Source: Diplosphaera chodatii
Taxonomy: Eukaryota; Chlorophyta; Trebouxiophyceae; Prasiolales; Stichococcaceae
Assembly (NCBI GenBank): GCA_032358165.1
Contig: JAALGY010000062.1
Coordinates: 806,001-870,000, forward strand
DNA length: 64,000 bases
Direction of reading: 5' to 3'
Shown here: in pieces, positions 45,606 to 55,862 of the stretch
Layout: every line of letters begins with the position of its first letter
How positions within the stretch are numbered: the first letter of the stretch is position 1
The notes under the pieces: generated by a model
The model's database searches: none
Seen by the model: the letters and a program-made list of their open reading frames with translations, nothing else
Told to the model about the DNA's origin: nothing
Made by a program: the position numbers and the translations under genes

Positions 45606-48395
45606 TCAGACCTCCTGCGAGCCGGCATCCTCCACCTTGGCGTCGCCACCGGCGTCGCGCTGGTCAGCGTCCTGGTCCTGCGGTGACACACCCGTGTGAC
45701 TCGCATGTCGTTTTGGGAGGGTCACAGGCTCGTACAGATAGCCTCGCACGTAGCAGAGGCCAGCGCTGCCACGGCAAGCACGTGTCTGCTGCAGGTGATG
45801 GCGCCATCCTCAATGACCTGCCACCCTGTTGAGCAGCAGCGGCAGCGGCAGCAGAGCAGGGTGCACTGGAACAGGCCGGTGCGTGCAGGGGGCATGCGGA
45901 CCTGCATGTCGGACGTCCACAGGGTGAGGTTGTCGCGCAGCAGCTGCATGATGAGGGTGCTGTCCTTGTATGACTCCTCGCCCAGTGTGTCCAGCTCCGC
46001 GATGGCCTCGTCGAAGGCCTGAGCACGGTTTGCGGCAAACAGTCGACGCGGTGTCCGTCGTGTCGACGGACGCATCAGTCGCTGCAACTCTCTCGTGCCA
46101 TGCAGACCAAACAGCTGCCTGGTATGCCCCATCACGCTGACGAGCAGCTTCTTGCGGACAGTCCCTGCTGCCTCATGACCATCAAGACAGCAGCGGCTGC
46201 ATGCTGGGCAGCCCTGCGAGCGGCTGCCCACCTGCTTCGCCAGGTGGCAGGCCCTCTCCGGTGAGTTGAGGATCTCGTAGTAGAACACCGAGAAGTTGAG
46301 CGCCAGGCCCAGGCGGATGGGGTGCGTCGGCGCCAGGTCCACCAGCGCGATGTCCTGCAGCGCGGAGCTGGTCTGGCTGAGATGAGGGTGACAGAGGTGG
46401 AGGAGGGGGCTCACTGGCCACTGGGGCCAAAGCGCAGTGTGCACATCCTGCTGCTGTAGGCAGCAGCATCGAGGCGTTGATGCAGTGTGTAAACTGACGC
46501 CGTATACACACTGGTGGACTGGCACAGCAATATACACTGGTGGACTGGCAAAGCAACTCAGTGCTCCGCATCCTGCCGGCTGTACAGACTCAGCTGGACT
46601 CATTGCGTGCGAGAGTCGCAGCCACCCACCTGTGCCGCCTTGTAAGCCAGCAGCGTGTGCTCCGCAGCATCCTTGCGGTCGGAGCTGGTCTTGAACTCCG
46701 CCAGGTAGCGGTGGTAGTCGCCCTTCATCTGCGCCACGGGAGTGTAGCAAAACCGTCAGCCGCCCTGCTGCGGTATGTGTGAAAGGGTGATCGCCGGCAT
46801 GCAGTTCAGAAGAAACAGCTGTTCTCCCCCAGATGCAACCCCAGGTAGGTGCTGCAGACGCGAGGCAGGTTGACAGCAGGAGGTGCAGGCGAAGCCCAGC
46901 CCTCACACACATAACCAAGCGCAAGTGCGTCGTCTGTGCCTGACCAAGCGCGCAGACGGCATGTGGGCCAGCCTGCCCCGGCTGCTGCCATCCAGCCCCC
47001 AGGCCACTGCAAAGGGTTTGTGGCCACTCGAATGCGCTAAAGGGCTCACCTTCAGGTAGAAGACCTTGGACTCGCCAGAGGAGGCAGTGGGGATCAGATG
47101 GTCGTCCAGCAGGGAGAGGATGCTGCTGCAGATCTCGCTCAGCTCCTTCTCCACCTGCAAGCCGTATGTACATGCCTTAGATCAGGATTGTAGGCAGTTG
47201 ACGCTGATGTGTTCGACGCCTCGGGTGCCATGTACTTCTGATGCCTGGCCGACGGTCACCCTACAGGTCCTGATCCCGGCTGTGCCCCCACGCCGAACCC
47301 TACAGACAGCATAACTGAGCTACTCCCGGCAGCCAGGCGCCCGCAGGCAGCCTGATGCAGCCGTGCAGCTCGCCACATAGTCAGCGTAGGCGAGCCGTAA
47401 AGAGCGATATCGCGACGTGAGCAGGACACCGGCCGTCCGGCAGCGCGGCAGGCGGATCGCCCGGCAGCGGCGGCTTGGTGGCCAGTACAGCCGTCTGGCG
47501 GGCGGTGGCGGCGGCTGGCCATCAGCCACGTTTGCCACTGAGGATCGCAACTGGGCCCGGGGTTGTGACGCCCACTCGCCGACCGCAGCTGCCCGCTGTC
47601 GCTGCGAGCCCCACTCGATGGCAAAGCGCAGGCTGCAGAGAGCTGCACAGGGCCCAGCAGAGCCACAGCCGCGCAGCCCGTCCCTGTTTGTCTAGTCAGG
47701 GGGCAACAACTTGCTGTCAAACCTGCACCGGGGCCTGCGACGGGCTGGCCCGGGCAGGGACCCCACGAGCAAATCGTGTGACCACACCCTCTGCAAAGCA
47801 AGAGGGCGTGGCAGGGGCCGCACACGCCCGATCGAGTTGCTGTTTTGCTGTGCAATCCAGGTTCATACTGCCCCAGACCAGCCCCAAACTGAGCCAAACT
47901 TCACAACACCACAGCACTGCTACAGCAGCGGCCATGAAAGCCAGCAGGTGTAGCACTCACCACTTCACGGTACTTCTTGATGCGCTTGACGTGCTCATCG
48001 TTGCCTTTGCTCTCCTCCTTCTGCTCGATGGAGGAGATGATCCGCCAGCTTGCACGCCGTGCTCCGATCACATTCTTGTACGCCACGCTGAGCAGGTTGC
48101 GCTCCTCCACACTCAGCTCCTGGTCGTGCACCATTTGAGCCACCTGCAGATAGCCCATCAAACCAAATTTGTCACGCTTCGAGTGGAGCCAGCACCTCCG
48201 GCCACACAAGACACCCTTGCATCAACCTTGCAAGGGGGTGCCGCAGCTGAGCAGGGCAGCAAACTTTGGCCCTGCAGCCCACAGCTGTGGTTCACAACAC
48301 CTCACCTTCTGCATCTCGGTGACCATCTCATCATACCGCTCAGCTTGCTCGGCAAGCTTCGCCATGTAGACACATTCTTCACGGTCGACCGACAT
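45606..48395 (-). CDS. 14-3-3 protein
   Basis: 14-3-3 proteins are dimeric adaptors that bind phosphoserine and phosphothreonine motifs. The exons, from the start codon at 48393-48395 downward, are: 48306-48395 ([20 protein letters not shown]), 47961-48143 ([20 protein letters not shown]), 47050-47154 ([19 protein letters not shown]), 46630-46728 ([20 protein letters not shown]), about 46231-46369 ([20 protein letters not shown]), about 45901-46019 ([20 protein letters not shown], then [12 protein letters not shown]), and a last exon ending at TGA 45606-45608 with an acidic Asp/Gln-rich tail typical of the family. The phosphopeptide-binding Lys, two Arg and Tyr (ARRASWR; HRYLAE) are present. 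The third-to-second exon gap is an unusually long 806-bp intron. Confidence 0.95.
46507..46556. repeat. Short tandem repeat in a 14-3-3 intron
   Basis: The sequence ACACTGGTGGACTGGCA occurs twice, about 26 bases apart, with near-identical flanks, inside the intron between the fourth and fifth 14-3-3 exons. Confidence 0.8.
47155..47960 (-). other. 806-bp intron of the 14-3-3 gene
   Basis: The flanking exons join in frame (KYREV to [11 protein letters not shown]) with proper donor and acceptor. Most introns here are 100-300 bp, so this one is oversized. It is GC-rich and contains a long minus-strand open frame without any recognisable domain, which I regard as chance or as the remains of a small insertion. 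Confidence 0.7.
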
Positions 48396-48891
48396 GATTG
48401 ATCAGGCGCGAGCACTGGGGTGGGGACGACAGGTTCGACTGTGAGAGCGAAGGCAACTGTTGCCCGGGAAAGCTGGGGGTGCGGGAAGCAATGGACGCCG
48501 TAAAGAGGTCGCAGGGGGGCTACCCAGCATGAGGCGGGGGGTTTTGCTGTACCGTAAATCCTGTGCGAAACGTTGTGCCCGTCGGCCAACCTAGCACTTT
48601 GTACAGAGTTCTGACATACCTCAAGCACGGTGCAACGCAGTGCGCGAAGAACTGAAGGTTCAGTACAAGCTCTACACCTGCAAGGCCACCTCCACCGCGC
48701 TTCCGAGACTTCCTGCCTGCGGTCATATATTGCAGGGCTAATAAGCACACGCCGCCAAGGTCCCGAGCAGCCTGGCTGCAGCTGCAGCTGCATGATCACT
48801 GCGACGCCCCGCTGTTGGGCAGCTCTTTGGTGTCGAGCCATCACTGCTACCAGCACAGCCTAGCTCATCCCGCCACCGCGGGGACATCTGC
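48396..48891. promoter_or_regulatory. Divergent region between 14-3-3 and the RRM gene
   Basis: About 500 bp between two opposite starts, so it should hold both promoters and 5' untranslated regions. No element assigned. Confidence 0.35.
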
Positions 48892-49557
48892 ATGATGGCC
48901 AACGCGAAGCAGCAGCCCACAGACGTACTGTTTCTCGGCAATCTTGACTCACGGGTCACCAAGAAGATGTTGCATGAGCTGTCAGTGCAGGTGGGTGGGT
49001 TGCCAGCATGTCCTTGGTATGCCGAGACATATTATACAGTCTGACACTGGCATGCTGGTGTGTCAAGTGGAGGAGGCAACCCCAGTCTGTGCATGGCAGC
49101 AGGCGGGTCCTGTGGCGCGAGTGACGTTGCCAGTTATCAAGCCTGGCAGCGCTGAGCACCGTGGCTATGGCTTCGCACACTACACATCGCTGGTGTGCCA
49201 TTGTGTGTGGTGGACAAGTCAGGTGCAGGGCATCATCAGAAAAACAAATGCAGTAAACTCACGTCTTCGCTGAATGCAAGTGCACTTTCATGTGTGTCTC
49301 TTGGCAGGAGAGCGCGAAGTATGCACACGAGCTCTTTCAGGGGACCGTCAAGCTGTTTGGGCGGCAAGTCCGTGTGGGATACTCGCCACAAGGTGCTCCT
49401 TGGTCGGTCAAACAATTGGTTTGACATGCGTCCTGCCACAGTAGTCCTGCGCTTGCTGGCAGCTGATTTCAGTATACATCAGCACGACGATCATGATCGC
49501 ATCACTCAGCCTCAAGCTACTGCTCTGGCAGGGAACGCGGGGAACGACGATATTTGA
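48892..49557 (+). CDS. Small single-RRM RNA-binding protein (RBM7/SF3B4-like RRM)
   Basis: Four exons splice in frame: 48892-48990, 49103-49192, 49308-49392 and 49532-49557, giving 99 residues. Almost the whole protein is one RRM: RNP2 is VLFLGNL (preceded by QQPTD), then VTKKMLHELSVQAGPVARVT, RNP1 is RGYGFAHY, and the last part is ESAKYAHELFQGTVKLFGRQ with VRVGYSPQ. The tail is only GNAGNDDI. The GNL...L.ELF.QAGPV pattern and the end of the domain resemble the RRMs of RBM7 (nuclear exosome targeting) and SF3B4 (U2 snRNP), so a role in nuclear RNA processing is a reasonable guess. Alternative splicing to a longer tail cannot be excluded. Confidence 0.8.
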
Positions 49558-50093
49558 GTGACGGCACTAGCACGTTCGTTTGATTCCTGGGCAGCGCACG
49601 CAGCAGCATCTCCACGTGTTGCGCATGTGGTGAGTCATGCATGCATATGGTCATGCTCGGTGGTCAGCTGGCAGTCGGTGCCATGTCTAGGGCAGGATGC
49701 ATTTGGTCGTATGCTGATGCATGGCAGCACCATGTACACTGTACCATGCAGGCCACTGAGTCATGCTATCAGACGCACTGAGCGGATAGAGGCGCCTGCA
49801 GTTTACAGTACCTATTCATGTAGTCATTCAGGCAGCAGTCAAAATTGGTGTGCACGCATGGCAATCCAGTGCACATGCGGCACGATTGTGCGGCATTGTG
49901 TCGTCATGCTTTGGTGCTGCCATCTGCTCGACCAATGATGTCCTCAGAGTGAAAGGTTTGTTGGTGCAGGTACTGCACTGCTGTTTGCTACTGCACCTCG
50001 GTGGCCAACAAGCCGAGACACACCGCCTTGGATGGACACTGGCTATGGACATGCGGCTCGTCGCTGGCAATACTGGAACACTGCGGGCATGCC
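49558..50093. other. Intergenic between convergent genes, no gene seen
   Basis: 536 bp between the RRM gene (+) and the carboxypeptidase C-terminal exons (-). No supported feature. Confidence 0.5.
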
Positions 50094-51708
50094 TCAGTGC
50101 TCGGCCACGCTGTCCCTCTGAAGCGCTTTCCCGACCCACGTCTCCAGCATGGCCAGCGCAGCCTCGCCCTGGTCACGAGGCAACATGTGCCCTGCGTTGG
50201 CGATGACCACCTACACAAGATAATCCCAAACCCTAACAGCATGCCTGAACGTATTTGTAGCCAGCTTTGGTCTATTCTGCGGGTCAGGCTCCAGTGAGTA
50301 CGTGGCAGCATTTGTTGAGGCTTTCACAGCAACACGACATGCATCACCTGTGTAAGTGGCCCAGCTGATCTGATGTAGCCAGCCACATGGGTAGCATTTC
50401 GTTCTGAGTTGGTGCTGGACTCCTGCGCGAGCGCCAAACTATCAGGCACACGTGCAGCACCATTTCTGGGGAATGGCACTGCAAGCAGAATTACAGTGCA
50501 TGCAAGCGAGCATGCCACCACACCACTGTTGGCAGGCGCCAGACGAGCCGGTGAGCCTGCTCAAATGCCTGGCGCCCTGACCACTGCAGTGTATGAATCC
50601 ATGCCTGGCTGGTGGCCACCCCGTCCTGAAGGTCAAATTGCCTGCCGACGACCAGTCAACAGCGCATGTTGATCTGCTGTATTGTAACCTTATTCCACAC
50701 CACCAATAGATCTCGGTATGAGCACTCCTCACCCTTGATAGAGCAGCATCGGTATGTGCGCCAGGATGTCAGGTATGAGGTGCTTAACGCTCTTCATGAC
50801 ATCTGGGCCCATTGCGTCTGCCACCTCGGCACTGCAAGCCTCAAACTTGGCACCAGGTTCAACATGCATTGCCTCCTATGAGCGAAATAGACTCTGTGTC
50901 AGTAGGCGGCATGTTTTGTTCGTGAACATGGTTCACTGAGAACCCAACATCAACAAGCGTTGCATTGTCACCTGTACTTCTGGACGGTTTAGCAGCTTGC
51001 CCACAGTGTCAGCAGCATCATACTCCCTCCAGCGCCTCACGTCGTACAGCGTCGCCACCCCGCTGCTGGCCTGTGCAAGCAGTGCGAGTGTTTACCACTG
51101 ACATGCAGGCGCGAAGGCCCGACTGCACCAAGCAAAGTGCCGCACAGCCACCTGGATGTACTGCAGCAGCGCCTCCCGCTTCTCGTGCGCTTGCCTCCAA
51201 CGCCGCTGGCGGATCAGCCGGGCCACAGCACGCTCCTGCCGCTTCGCGTTGCCACGCTGGCGCCGGTCAATTGCGCCCATGTAGTAGGCAGTGTCTGCAT
51301 GCGTTTGCACCTGACATGCACAACGACCCTCAAGTTGAAACAACATATGGCATCAATTCCTGGCTCCATGTGGACGCCTAGTGTGGGAAATGGCCACAGG
51401 CATGAGTGTACCTGCCCGTCAGGCACCTGAGTGAGCGGGTCGGTCAGGCCATCGCCGATGGCAAGGCCCGCCAGCTGGAAGTTGGGCGGGCGCCGCATGC
51501 TGCTGGGCGGCTGCCTGCTGTATTGCAGGCGCGGGCTGCGGAGCTCAGGGTGGCCCGCCTGCTGTTGCATCTGCAGGATGTAGTGACCTGAAAACGCAGA
51601 CGACAGGCTTGTCATGGCAGCGTACACATGGTTGAGAAGGCCCACCTAAACAAGCCTTCAGGCGATGTGGGTGGGCACTGCATCGCACTCACCGATGGAC
51701 GGGACATA
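50094..51708 (-). pseudogene. Serine carboxypeptidase (S10), C-terminal part only
   Basis: S10 carboxypeptidases are secreted or vacuolar proteases with a Ser-Asp-His triad. From 51708 downward the exons read KYVPSIG, NFQLAGLAIGDGLTDPLTQV (~51,450), TLYDVRRWREYDAADTVGKL and LNRPEVQ (~51,000), MGPDVMKSVKHLIPDILAHI (~50,780), QFDLQDGVATSQAWIHTLQW (~50,600, carrying the catalytic Asp), VAGYIRSAGPLTQ (~50,365), and a last exon with the catalytic His, ANAGHMLPRDQGEAALAML, ending at TGA 50094-50096. The order and all motifs match the plant/animal CPVL-type subgroup. There is no exon with the serine motif (GESYAGK) upstream: the frame before KYVPSIG is NLMCLCL and then loses similarity. The missing N-terminal half is present at 62.0-62.9 kb on the same strand. 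Called a pseudogene or broken gene, unless a very long intron is spliced. Confidence 0.75.
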
Positions 51709-52278
51709 CTTCAAACACAAACACATTAGGTTGCAGTGGGGACTGGTTGGCGAGGCTGAACCCTACACCCATCATGCCAGGTGCGCTCTAGTTTTGACAA
51801 CACGATGATGCAGCTCGTTTGCTGCGAAGGTCATACGACATCACAGTGTTCCACACGACGAGCATGCCTTCGAGGGACCGATTCTCACTCCACTGCTGAT
51901 ACAATCACAAGTGCAGAAACCCACATAGCGCGCGCTGCATGTTCTGGACAGACGAGATGTAGGGCTTGCCATGGCAAATCACCTGTGCTTTCAGCAGTAT
52001 GTCAACAGCTGGATGACACCTTGCCGTCAGGACGCCGGCTTGCAACAACTTAAAAAGGTACGGGGAAAGGGAATATCGATTGCCGGACGATTCTGCTGTA
52101 TGACCTTGGTCAGCAGGCTGTGATAATTCCCTCCGGCACATTCGCAGGGGAGCGAAGGGAATAACGCAGGCCCCTTTCCGTAGATTTTGCCGTCAGCATT
52201 GTGTGCACAGAAGTGGAGTGCGAAACATTTGTGGAAACCTTTGCTTGTTGACATCGGGGTGCAGTCTATCCCACCGCT
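51709..52278. other. Left flank of the inserted segment, no gene seen
   Basis: Between the broken carboxypeptidase and the nuclease gene start. S10 similarity stops at about 51,708. The region should contain the left insertion border and the nuclease promoter. No inverted repeat or target duplication could be recognised by eye. Confidence 0.4.
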
Positions 52279-55200
52279 ATGCCGCCAAGAAAGCCGTTCG
52301 GCGGTACTCAGGGTACAAACCAGCCAAGCAATTGCGCTTATTGGAACTTCTCCCAAGGATGGTTTGAGCGCCGTGTCGGCAAGTGCATCATTGCAGGCGA
52401 CTTTGTAAAGGGCACTGAAGAGCAGCACAGATTGGATGCACTCCATCACCTGGAGGTCCGCCTGGGTGGGGCTGGGTCGCCGTATATTCCGGTGGAGCTG
52501 CTGCTCAAGAAGACGAAGGCTGACGTCGAGGCGTATGACGCGAGCCTGCTGCATCTATGGGAGGACGCGCGGACGCATGGTCGTTGCATCGTGCGCAGCT
52601 CGAAGTGAGAAGCTGCCCAATTGCAACCTAAAGTGCTGCAAGACAGATATCACTACCATGCAAAGCCTGCTGCTGGCATGCCTGCCTTACATGCGTCAAG
52701 GATCGAAAAATGCTGTGTTCTGAATACTGAACGGAGAGATTACAGGCAATTGCATCATCGATCATCAATGCTTGCGCTATGTCCCGCATCAAGCGATGTT
52801 CAGAACTGGCAGTCACCAATGCAGCTGCATGCACCTGGTTTCCGGAGTGGAGCATCTTGTATGGAGGCATACCCTGGCTGTGTGCGGTGGTATACTTATG
52901 GTGCTGTTCTCTGCTGGTGTGCATGCAGGGACAAGCTTTACCTCAGGTGCAGCTCCCCTTGCCATTGGGACCAGCAGCCGTGTTACATTGGCGGCAGCAG
53001 CGGGATCACCCACTCAAATTTTTATGGTGGAAGATGGGGTTGCAAAAGCTGCGACAGTGTGCGGCGGGACACCGCCACCGGCGAGCCCACCATGCACGCA
53101 TACGCGCAGCGCATGACCGACGTGTTTCTCGCAAAAGTTCGTAAAGCCGAGCTGGCAGGCCAGCAAGATCAGGTGGGCACCGCCTTGCCCCTCTGTAGCA
53201 AATTTTAGACTGGCTTGATTGCACAGTCCTGGAGAGATGAGTGCCTCGTGGATTGTATTGTGTGCTGTGACTCATGTGTTGTTACTGTTGGACCAGAATC
53301 AGAGACAGCGCCACAGGGCATTCATGTTTTCCATACCGCATTCATGTTTTCCATACCGCCTTCCCAGGTGGAGAAGTGGAAGCGGACGTTGGAGGCGCTT
53401 GACGTCCTGGAGGTCCGCCTGGGCGAAGATGCAGCCACGTTTGTTCCCTGGACGTTGCTGCTGAAGAGAACCAGGGCCGAGGCTGCCGTCGAAGCCTGCA
53501 CCCCAGGCCAGCTCGAGCAGTGGGAGGCAGCATGTCGGGAGGGCAGCCGTATCATCACATCAGCAGAGTGAGATGCTGCCTACTTATGCAAGCAAGTGCG
53601 TTGGACATGAATGGACAGAAACAGGCAAATGTGGTGCACAAGCTGTTGAAATGCTGCCTGCACGCCTTGGTCTGCAAGCACCACAGCAGCTGGTGAACGC
53701 AACATGAGATCATGCTTGTGTCCCCGCCAGCCAAGCGTGGCGACTCCTCTGTGGTACATCATGCATGGCAGTTCAGATCGCATCTAAGACTGAAGTATAG
53801 ATCCTGCTGTATCAGGCTTGAGGATGGCGGTTAGCTTGTGCTTGCCGGTGTGCAGGGACAAGCTCTACTTGCGATGTGCCTCGCCGGCCCACTCGGACAA
53901 CCAGCCGCGCGACATTGGCAACGACGGCGTCACTCATCGACTTTTCAACATGGGCGACTGGGGCTGCAGAGAGTGTTTTATTAGGTGTGGCCTTATGCTC
54001 TGCATTGATCTTGTTGCAGATGTTTGATGGCATTTTATGTCATGCAACAATGGACAGCGGACATGCGTTTATGAGTGGCTGGCTAAGATGCATCTTGCCA
54101 GGTCTGCTCTTCCATGCAGCCGGACGATGTTGTCAAAGGACGATGTTCAGCAGCGTATGGAGGAATGCGGCAGGGGGCAGTACAAGGTGCTTGGTTTGCA
54201 AGCTAACATGCAAGTGCCGCTTTGTCGATCTGGAATATGCTTACCACACGTCTATGTCGTCGGCATCTTGTTCCCGCAAGCAACACTGGGCAACTTAAAG
54301 GCACTGGCACCGCCATACTCGCAGATACTTACATTTCGAGGCAAGATGTCACTGGCCACGGTCACCTGCCCAGACCATGGCGATTTTGAGGTCCCTGGAG
54401 AGAAGCTTTTGAAGCCTGAGTTTGGCAACCCCTGCCCCGGTTGCAAAGAGGTGTGTTTTGGCAAGCTCGCTTTCGTATCCTCATCAGTTTTGGATGCCCC
54501 TTCCATGTTGGACCACCCTTGCATGTCGAACTATGCAGCTGCTGGGCTCGGGTTCCAGTGAGGAGGAAAGACGTGTAATCCGCCTGGAGCTGCTTGCGCT
54601 GGGCATTAGGCCAAGCGCCATACAGGCTGCTGCTGGTGCTGTCGCCTTGGTATGCCCCGATTTACTTGCTCATTCTGTCCCAAGGGATTGCCCTTTGTTT
54701 GGTCTTGTCCTTTGTTCAGCGTGAGGTGTGCTGTACACCATCCACCTGCAGCATATCATGTCAGGCCCTGCCAATAGTGGCAGCTGTGCTGGATGAGACC
54801 TCCGGTCACCCTGTAGAATATGCCATGCTCGTGCAATTTTCACAGTGACCTTCTGTTGTCAGGCCGGGTCACAAGCCAGGGTTGGCCGCTACACAGTTGA
54901 CGCGCTCGTCCCATTGCGCGCAAGCCAGAACACCGATGCTGAGGAGGTGTGTATTCTGAGGAGTTACTCGTACTGCCGTGTGCTCAACATTGCCGTGATG
55001 TCAAAGAGTCCAGCATGATCTGGCAATCGATGTGTCGTGCATTGGACCTCATCGTACCTTACCATCTGACTGCTAGCTAGGAGGTCCCATCAGCAATCAC
55101 CACTTATCAAGCAGATAGTCAATGGAGCTAGTCCATTAGATCTCTTGTGGTGTTTCTAGGAGCACCTGGTTTTGGAGAGCCAAGGATCCCTGTGGCATGG

Positions 55201-55766
55201 CGACCATCGTGCGCCCCAGTTCCGTGGCAAGAAGTTCTATGTCGCCAAAATGAAAGGTGCGCGTCCCTGACCGAGCTTGGACGAAGATGCAGCGCAACAG
55301 CATTTGAACACCCGCCTTTGGGCATCTGCAATGATCTGCTCCGGGGTTCCACCACGTGAACGGTGGACATCAACCTCATTGCTGCATCACTAAAGTTCTG
55401 TGGGGTTGCAGCGAGGTACGCCATTCGGGTGTTGAGGCACTCCTGCAGTCTTTGCTGCATCTCCTGCGAAACGTGCAGTCACACATGACCAGTTGCTCGT
55501 TGGCGTCATCGTCCTGATTTGCTTCCAATTAGCAAGGTGCTCCGATGCAGGGAGGACGGGGTGCGAGGCCTTCGTGCGGACAGTGAAGAAGCGGCATGAT
55601 CTCCTGGCATTGGGCCTCATTGTCATTGAGACATGGCCTTATGAGGGCATCAAGGTAAGCCCCATTCAGGCTGCAAACGTCACACACCAAGCACTATTGA
55701 CTTTTCATTGTTGTCTTTCAGCCGAAAACTGTCAGTGGTGTGGTACATGCTCAGCCTGACTGCTGA
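52279..55766 (+). CDS. Zinc-ribbon array plus PD-(D/E)XK (VSR/DUF559-like) endonuclease, 11 exons
   Basis: Exons 52279-52604, 52929-53172, 53368-53567, 53856-53984, 54120-54186, 54325-54450, 54539-54649, 54863-54946, 55160-55256, 55551-55654 and 55722-55766 use GT-AG sites and give one continuous frame of 510 residues. Three zinc-ribbon modules are visible: C116-x4-H121 with C147-x2-C150; C264-x4-H269 with C294-x2-C297; C337-x2-H340 with C359-x2-C362. The first two are internal repeats (DKLYLRCSSPCHWDQQP, DKLYLRCASPAHSDNQP), each preceded by a related ~70-residue segment (LEVRLG...LLLK). The third resembles DUF723 (TVTCPDHGDFEVPGEKLL). From ~368 to 496 lies a nuclease-like fold: SSEEERRVIRLELLALGI, RYTVDAL (D414), LVLESQGSLWHGD (E435, Q437, H442), and a closing TVKKRHDLLALGLIVIETW. 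Similar combinations are known from phages and giant viruses. Activity is unproven, and small-exon borders are by eye. Confidence 0.72.
53321..53360. repeat. 20-bp tandem duplication before a splice acceptor
   Basis: TTCATGTTTTCCATACCGC plus one base is repeated head to tail at 53321-53340 and 53341-53360, immediately upstream of the acceptor of the third nuclease exon. It duplicates pyrimidine-rich sequence in the intron. Confidence 0.95.
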
Positions 55767-55862
55767 GATGAGGAGGGCTGTATCGAGACGCATGCTGTCA
55801 TATGATCGTGTATCAGATGCATGCCTTCACCACCCAGTCAACGCTTATCACGAATGGTTCAA

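Noticed and set aside
45722..47173. 483-codon minus-strand open frame
   Set aside because: It runs through several 14-3-3 exons and introns in mixed frames. Only the spliced 14-3-3 exons show conserved sequence.
47256..47897. 213-codon minus-strand open frame
   Set aside because: Lies wholly in a 14-3-3 intron, Ala/Gly/Cys-rich, no domain; long frames arise easily in GC-rich sequence.
53876..54298. Alternative plus-strand frame through the fourth nuclease exon
   Set aside because: It destroys the third zinc ribbon, whereas splicing at 53984/54120 keeps one frame through all later domains.
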